Part shown: positions 14,994 to 18,615 of the stretch, one piece after another
Position numbering within the stretch: position 1 is the first letter of the stretch
Layout: every line of letters begins with the position of its first letter
Origin: Flemingiibacterium sp045578725
GTDB taxonomy: Bacteria > Bacillota > Clostridia > Oscillospirales > CAG-272
Reading direction: 5' to 3'
Length of the DNA: 18,615 nt
Assembly: GCA_045578725.1 (NCBI GenBank)
Contig: JAZNKS010000122.1
Span: 1 to 18,615, forward strand
Notes under the pieces: generated by a model
What the model was told of the DNA's origin: nothing
Databases searched by the model: none
Seen by the model: only the letters and a program-made list of their open reading frames with translations
Made by a program: the position numbers and the translations under genes

Positions 14994-16235
14994 ATGGAAA
15001 CACGCACCTTTTCGGTCAGCCGACCGGCGGCAGTCCGCGCCGTCATCCGGCGGATCGGTATGCTGACCTTTATTGGCGGCGCGGCATCGGTATTCATTTT
15101 CGGAACCGCGGAGCTGTTCGGCCTTTGCCTGTGGTTTTCGATTCTCGGCTCCATCGGATGGCAGTACTGGCAGAGCCCGACCGTCACCGTCGGCACCGAG
15201 AGCGTACAGATTGCCAGAAAGGGCTGGGCATCTGAAACCTACCGCTTTGATAACTGGTATTTTTCCGGGGAGACCAAGGGCTTCCGCCGCTCGCTGATTG
15301 CCGAGCACCGCAAGAGCGGCAAAAAGGTTGTCACGCCCTGCTCGGCTTATGACGGCAAGCTGTTTCATGAGATGTGCGAGGAAATCCGCAGGCGCCAGAG
15401 CCGCTTCTTTGTGGATCGCAGGCGATCCGGCGATACGCCGAAGCCGGCAGCGGCTCCGACATCGGCATCAACGGCTCCTTCTCCGATTCCATCCGCCGCC
15501 GCCGAGGCCTCGCGGCGCAATCCCTATTCCAAGAATTACGCCGGCCGCACGGAATCGGAGCCGATCAAAGCGGAGCCGATCAAAGCGGAGCCGATCAAGG
15601 CCGAACCGGCAAAAGCCGAACCGGCAAAGGCCGAACCGGCAAAGGCCGCGCCTTCGGTAAGTGTACCGGCGGCAGGAGCGTCCGTCCTGATGGCGGGAGC
15701 AGCCTCTGTCAAGCCGGAACCGACGAAGCCGGAATTGCCGAAGAAAACAGTATGCGAGGTCTGCAAAAACACCGCAGCAGACAGCGAAATGCGGGAGCGG
15801 CTGATCTTCTATTTCCCCAAACGGGCGATTCTGGAGAAAAACGAGCGGGCGAATGTATTGAGCGTGCTCTGGATTCTGTTTGCGGCGGTCGCGGGCTTCC
15901 TTCTCTGGCTGCTGTTTGCCGGCGATGCCCTGCCGCTGGCCGGAGTCGCGCTGGCGATGGCGGCCTTCTGGGCCGGAATTTTAGCCGGCATTCTCTTCGG
16001 CCGTATCGGCTCGCATCGCTATTTCTTTGAAAAGCTGGAGATCTGCGAGGATATGCTGATTATCGATAACCGGCGCTACCGCTATGCCGATCTGCGGATG
16101 TGCCGGATCGGCGAGCGGGAATTCTCCTTTGTCAGCGACGGAAAGCTCCGGCGCTGGAAGCTCGGCAAGGAATCCGATTTCAAGCGCTGGCGGGAGTTGT
16201 CCTCGGCTCTGCGAAAGAGAGGCTTTGGCGCATGA
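14994..16235 (+). CDS. Membrane protein with two transmembrane hairpins and a repetitive EP(I/A)KA linker
   Basis: 413 residues from the ATG at 14994 (GGAGGGG upstream). Two N-terminal membrane segments (about 21-38 and 41-57) lead into a soluble, PH-like module (about 60-130, TVTVGTESVQIARKGW through HEMCEEIRRR). A long Ala/Pro/Ser-rich linker with six five-residue EP(I/A)KA repeats (189-218) follows, then CEVC, two more membrane segments (about 289-308 and 312-334) and a second PH-like strand-rich module to the end. The two halves look like an internal duplication of membrane hairpin plus cytoplasmic module, but I cannot prove homology. It is first in an operon and overlaps the next gene by ATGA. 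Function unknown; not matched to a named family. Confidence 0.75.
   Translation: METRTFSVSRPAAVRAVIRRIGMLTFIGGAASVFIFGTAELFGLCLWFSILGSIGWQYWQSPTVTVGTESVQIARKGWASETYRFDNWYFSGETKGFRRSLIAEHRKSGKKVVTPCSAYDGKLFHEMCEEIRRRQSRFFVDRRRSGDTPKPAAAPTSASTAPSPIPSAAAEASRRNPYSKNYAGRTESEPIKAEPIKAEPIKAEPAKAEPAKAEPAKAAPSVSVPAAGASVLMAGAASVKPEPTKPELPKKTVCEVCKNTAADSEMRERLIFYFPKRAILEKNERANVLSVLWILFAAVAGFLLWLLFAGDALPLAGVALAMAAFWAGILAGILFGRIGSHRYFFEKLEICEDMLIIDNRRYRYADLRMCRIGEREFSFVSDGKLRRWKLGKESDFKRWRELSSALRKRGFGA
15558..15647 (+). repeat. Six in-frame 15-base tandem repeats
   Basis: Six copies of a 15-base unit encode EPIKA three times and then EPAKA three times. The first three share GAGCCGATCAA and the last three share GAACCGGCAAA, so the array seems to have grown by two separate duplications. 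Copy number could vary between strains without a frameshift. Confidence 0.9.
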
Positions 16236-17113
16236 TCGAAATCCGTCCCGATTTCTGGGATCGCTTTGCCTGCAAAGCATCGGCCTGCAGGGACAGCTGC
16301 TGTCGGGGCTGGGAGATCGATGTGGATGCCGGTACGCTGGATTATTACCGTTCGATTCCCGGCGGGGACGGCGATTTTGTCCGGGCCGGTCTGAAGGATG
16401 GCCGCCTCTGTATTGAAGGCGCGGACTGTGCCTTTCTTCGGGAGGATGGGCTGTGCGAGCTGATTCTGCGGCTCGGCGAGGATGCCCTCTGCGACATCTG
16501 CCGGGAGCATCCCCGGTTTTATGCGGAAAACGACGGAATCTGCGAGGCGGGGCACGGCCTCTGCTGTGAGGAAGCCGCCCGGCTCTGGCTGGCTCCGGAG
16601 CGGATCGCCTTTTTGGCGGAATCCGACGGAGAGCCGATTCCCGCAGATTCGGCAAAGCAGCTGGAAGCGCAGATGGCGATGATCGAAGCGCTGTGGGAGG
16701 ATCGCCCGCTCGGCTCGATTCTGGCCGGGATGCTCGGCGGCGACCCGGATGCCGGCGATCCGGATGCCGGCTTTGAAGCGCTTCACTCCCTGTACGCCTC
16801 TCTTGAGGTGATGGATCCGGCCTTTCCGGCTCGGATGAGGGCTCCGGTTCCGATCGCCTCGGATGCGCGCTGGCGGAATCTGGCCGCTTATTTTATCTAT
16901 CGCCACGGTTTTTCCTGGGGCGGGGATACAGCCGCCTTCACGGCGGCAAACCTTGTGATAATCCGCTCCCTCGGCGGCGATCCTGTCACGGATGCGAAGG
17001 ATTTTTCCAAGGAAGTGGAATACGATGAGGACAATCTGACACGGATCCGTGAGGCCCTTCAGACGGCGGATCGGGGAGCGCTGGCGGCGCTTGTCCGGGA
17101 AATTTTTGTGTGA
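16232..17113 (+). CDS. FliB-like cysteine-rich protein (flagellin lysine-N-methylase-like)
   Basis: 293 residues from the ATG at 16232, which overlaps the previous stop (ATGA). The N-terminal motif C14-x4-C19-x3-C23-C24-RGWEIDVD and the second motif C66-AFLREDGLC75-(x11)-C87-x2-C90-x4-R95 match the signature of FliB and related YkgJ-type (CxxCxxCC) proteins, which probably bind a metal or Fe-S cluster. FliB methylates lysines of flagellin in Salmonella, but most Clostridia carry relatives far from flagellar genes and none is visible here, so the target is open. The C-terminal two thirds are helical and less conserved, with a short DPDAGDPDAG duplication near residues 170-179. Confidence 0.82.
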   Translation: MIEIRPDFWDRFACKASACRDSCCRGWEIDVDAGTLDYYRSIPGGDGDFVRAGLKDGRLCIEGADCAFLREDGLCELILRLGEDALCDICREHPRFYAENDGICEAGHGLCCEEAARLWLAPERIAFLAESDGEPIPADSAKQLEAQMAMIEALWEDRPLGSILAGMLGGDPDAGDPDAGFEALHSLYASLEVMDPAFPARMRAPVPIASDARWRNLAAYFIYRHGFSWGGDTAAFTAANLVIIRSLGGDPVTDAKDFSKEVEYDEDNLTRIREALQTADRGALAALVREIFV

Positions 17114-17122
17114 GGTGATTCG

Positions 17123-17728
17123 GTGCTTCGGGATAAAAACGGTCTGAGTGAGGAGGAATATCTGGCCGCCTACCGGCCGGGAGATTATCCGCATCCGGCG
17201 GCGACGGCCGATCTGGCGCTGTTCTGCCGGGAGGGGGAGAAGCTGGAGCTTCTTCTGATCCGGAGGGGCGGGCATCCGTGCCTTGGAATGTGGGCGCTGC
17301 CCGGCGGCTTTGTCGAGCCCGATGAAAATGTACGCACGGCGGCCTGCCGGGAGCTTATGGAGGAAACGGGCGTTGTCGGGATGGACCCCTGCTTCATCGG
17401 CCTGTTCAGCGATCCGGGGCGCGATAAGCGCGGCTGGGTGATTACCTCGCTGTTTGCCGCGGTGGCGGATGAAAAGCCGGCGGCGAGAGCTTCTGACGAT
17501 GCCCGCGAGGCAAAATGGTTTGCGGTGGATTGGCATCACACAGCCGGCACTCTGGAGCTTTTGCTGACAGCGGATGAGATTCGTTTGACGGCGCGGGTGA
17601 AAATTGCCGCGTATCCGACACCCTTCGGGGCCGATATCCGCCCGACATCCCATGTGAGCGAGGGGCTGGCCTTCGACCACGCAAAGCTGATCGCTTCCTG
17701 CCTGATGCGGCTGGAGGCTTCCCATTGA
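17123..17728 (+). CDS. NUDIX hydrolase (ADP-ribose pyrophosphatase-like)
   Basis: 201 residues from a GTG start at 17123, with GAGGTG straddling the stop of the preceding gene. The NUDIX box G62-x5-E68-x7-RELMEETGV (to residue 84) is complete, preceded by GMWALPGGFVEPDE, which is typical of ADP-ribose pyrophosphatase and NrtR-type NUDIX domains. No DNA-binding domain follows, so a hydrolase is favoured over an NrtR regulator. The N-terminal segment EEEYLAAYRPGDYPHPAATAD resembles those proteins. It is last in the operon begun at 14994. No terminator is seen between its stop and position 17808. Confidence 0.87.
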   Translation: MLRDKNGLSEEEYLAAYRPGDYPHPAATADLALFCREGEKLELLLIRRGGHPCLGMWALPGGFVEPDENVRTAACRELMEETGVVGMDPCFIGLFSDPGRDKRGWVITSLFAAVADEKPAARASDDAREAKWFAVDWHHTAGTLELLLTADEIRLTARVKIAAYPTPFGADIRPTSHVSEGLAFDHAKLIASCLMRLEASH

Positions 17729-17808
17729 ATCAAAAGTCCCAATTCAATTAAGTGTTCCCGCTCAAAGTAACCATGTTTGTAAACAAGAATTTGTTTGGAG
17801 ATTTTACT

Positions 17809-18078
17809 ATGAAATCAAAATGGACAGATGCACCATTGTTGCATAAGATTGTAACGATAATATCCATTCTCGCAAGTCTATCCGTTGTTGTTTTGGCGGT
17901 ATTGCAGATGTTTGATATCTGGAATCAAGCAATCAATATTTGTGTTCCTTTAATGGGCATAACAATGCTTTGTCAAGCATACATCCAATGGAATACAAGT
18001 CGAAAAGTTGCGTATTTCAGTATTGGAACGGCAGTATTCGTTTTCATCTGTGCGATCGTAGTGTTTTTTGTCAGGTAA
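17809..18078 (+). CDS. Small integral membrane protein, three transmembrane segments
   Basis: 89 residues from the ATG at 17809, with GGAG 8 bases upstream. Three hydrophobic segments lie at about 13-35, 40-60 and 66-88, with a short KSKWTDAPLL leader and a NTSRK turn between segments 2 and 3. Similar short, conserved proteins of unknown role are common in Bacillota, but I cannot name the family. In-frame codons upstream (ATG at 17773, GTG at 17752) lack ribosome binding sites. Codon and base use is much more AT-rich than in all genes to the left. No promoter is clear in 17729-17808. Confidence 0.7.
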   Translation: MKSKWTDAPLLHKIVTIISILASLSVVVLAVLQMFDIWNQAINICVPLMGITMLCQAYIQWNTSRKVAYFSIGTAVFVFICAIVVFFVR

Positions 18079-18216
18079 CATACACAAGAAGGATTCAAAG
18101 TGCAATTTGTCGTTCAGTATTTTTAGTTGGCATTCTATGGGAACAAAAAAGGTGATTGGGAGAATCAAAAAACCGTCCGCCTGAGTGTCTGCAAAATTAG
18201 CGGTAAAATTGAAATG

Positions 18217-18247
18217 AGCCACCACGTTTTTTCGTGGTGGCTTTTTT
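18217..18247 (+). terminator. Terminator downstream of the small membrane protein
   Basis: A perfect ten-pair stem (AGCCACCACG/CGTGGTGGCT) has a T6 loop and a T6 tail. The 138 bases between the stop at 18078 and this hairpin hold no convincing gene. Confidence 0.88.
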
Positions 18248-18264
18248 CATACGCAGGAAACCAA

Positions 18265-18288
18265 GAAAAGCCCCGCACGTGGCGGGGC
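18265..18288 (-). terminator. Terminator of the minus-strand gene at the right edge
   Basis: Reading the minus strand, GCCCCGC (18288-18282), loop CACGT, GCGGGGC (18276-18270) and then TTTTCTT. It lies 5 bases beyond the stop of the gene ending at 18294. Together with the plus-strand hairpin at 18217-18247 it forms a back-to-back terminator pair between convergent genes. Confidence 0.85.
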
Positions 18289-18293
18289 GAGGG

Positions 18294-18615
18294 TTACTTG
18301 ATATACTCTGCGAGGTCATATTTGTTCAGATACTTATAGAAATACTCCATGTAATATTCTTTGTTTTCTTCAAAGTCCTTCCATACAACAGATATAAGGT
18401 GATATGCCTCCGCAATATATTTTTCACATTCCTCAACATTACCAAGCTTTTTATAGCAAGCGGCAATGCACTGAAGAAAACTCCAATGGAATGTTTGCAT
18501 ACCTTCCCAAAGATATTGTTCTGCGGGATTATCATAGTAGTCTGTCAAAAGGAATGTCGTAAGCACACGAAGTCCTTTCTGATAGCATTTCAAAGCTTCG
18601 GGAATATAATCATCG
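18294..18615 (-). CDS. C-terminal part of an unknown helical (TPR-like) protein, 5' truncated
   Basis: The frame is open from the right edge of the window to the TAA at 18296-18294 and gives about 106 residues. There is no stop or convincing start before the edge (an in-frame TTG at 18593 has no ribosome binding site), so the gene continues outside. The sequence is helical and rich in Tyr, Glu and Lys. ALKCYQKGLRVL and CIAACYKKLGNVEECEKYIAEAY look like successive tetratricopeptide-type helix pairs. Base composition is AT-rich like the neighbouring small membrane protein. Function unknown. Confidence 0.7.
   Translation of the reverse strand, partial: DDYIPEALKCYQKGLRVLTTFLLTDYYDNPAEQYLWEGMQTFHWSFLQCIAACYKKLGNVEECEKYIAEAYHLISVVWKDFEENKEYYMEYFYKYLNKYDLAEYIK

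Noticed and set aside
15558..15647. Tandem repeats as a CRISPR array
   Set aside because: The units are 15 bases, contiguous without spacers, and keep the reading frame of a membrane protein.
18137..18184. Fifteen-codon open frame MGTKKVIGRIKKPSA
   Set aside because: It has no ribosome binding site and no family match. It may be a leftover of a gene but cannot be supported.

Overview
The window looks like a chromosomal segment of a GC-rich member of the Bacillota, class Clostridia, of the kind found in the gut. The signs are strong AGGAGG-type ribosome binding sites, sigma-A promoters with TATAAT boxes, lipobox signal peptides on large sugar-type solute-binding proteins, AraC regulators beside them, and oxygen-sensitive Fe-S proteins. 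This placement is inference; there is no rRNA or marker gene. I see no tRNA, rRNA, CRISPR array, insertion sequence or phage gene.

Layout. 1-145: the 3' end of an unknown gene and its terminator. 146-1949 (minus): an AraC-type regulator followed by a NUDIX-GNAT fusion enzyme. 2005-2037: two interlocked divergent promoters. 2068-9293 (plus): one tightly packed six-gene operon made of a U32-like Fe-S protein with an apparent ACG start, three different paralogous QueG-like double [4Fe-4S] proteins, a solute-binding lipoprotein and a cytoplasmic GH101/DUF5696-like glycosidase candidate, ending in a terminator. 9454-11115: a second solute-binding lipoprotein as a single transcription unit with a consensus extended -10 promoter. 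11138-11979 (minus): a second AraC regulator whose promoter abuts that of a third solute-binding lipoprotein (12001-13506, plus). 13565-14918: a GH109-like NAD-dependent glycosidase/oxidoreductase with its own promoter and terminator. 14935-17728: a three-gene operon of a membrane protein with a repetitive linker, a FliB-like cysteine-rich protein and a NUDIX hydrolase. 17729-18615: a visibly AT-richer stretch with a small membrane protein, two convergent terminators and the 3' part of an unknown minus-strand gene.

How the genes may work together. Three solute-binding lipoproteins with no permease genes, two AraC regulators and two probable glycosidases, one in a family with alpha-N-acetylgalactosaminidase activity and one resembling a family acting on O-glycans, suggest a carbohydrate locus, possibly for host-type glycans. 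The odd part is the redox block at 2068-6094. Four Fe-S proteins of two families that usually modify tRNA or quinones are here co-transcribed, with ATGA translational coupling, with a substrate-binding lipoprotein and a glycosidase. This is the best candidate for an undescribed system, perhaps an anaerobic redox step on an imported glycan-linked or aromatic compound. The chemistry is inference only.
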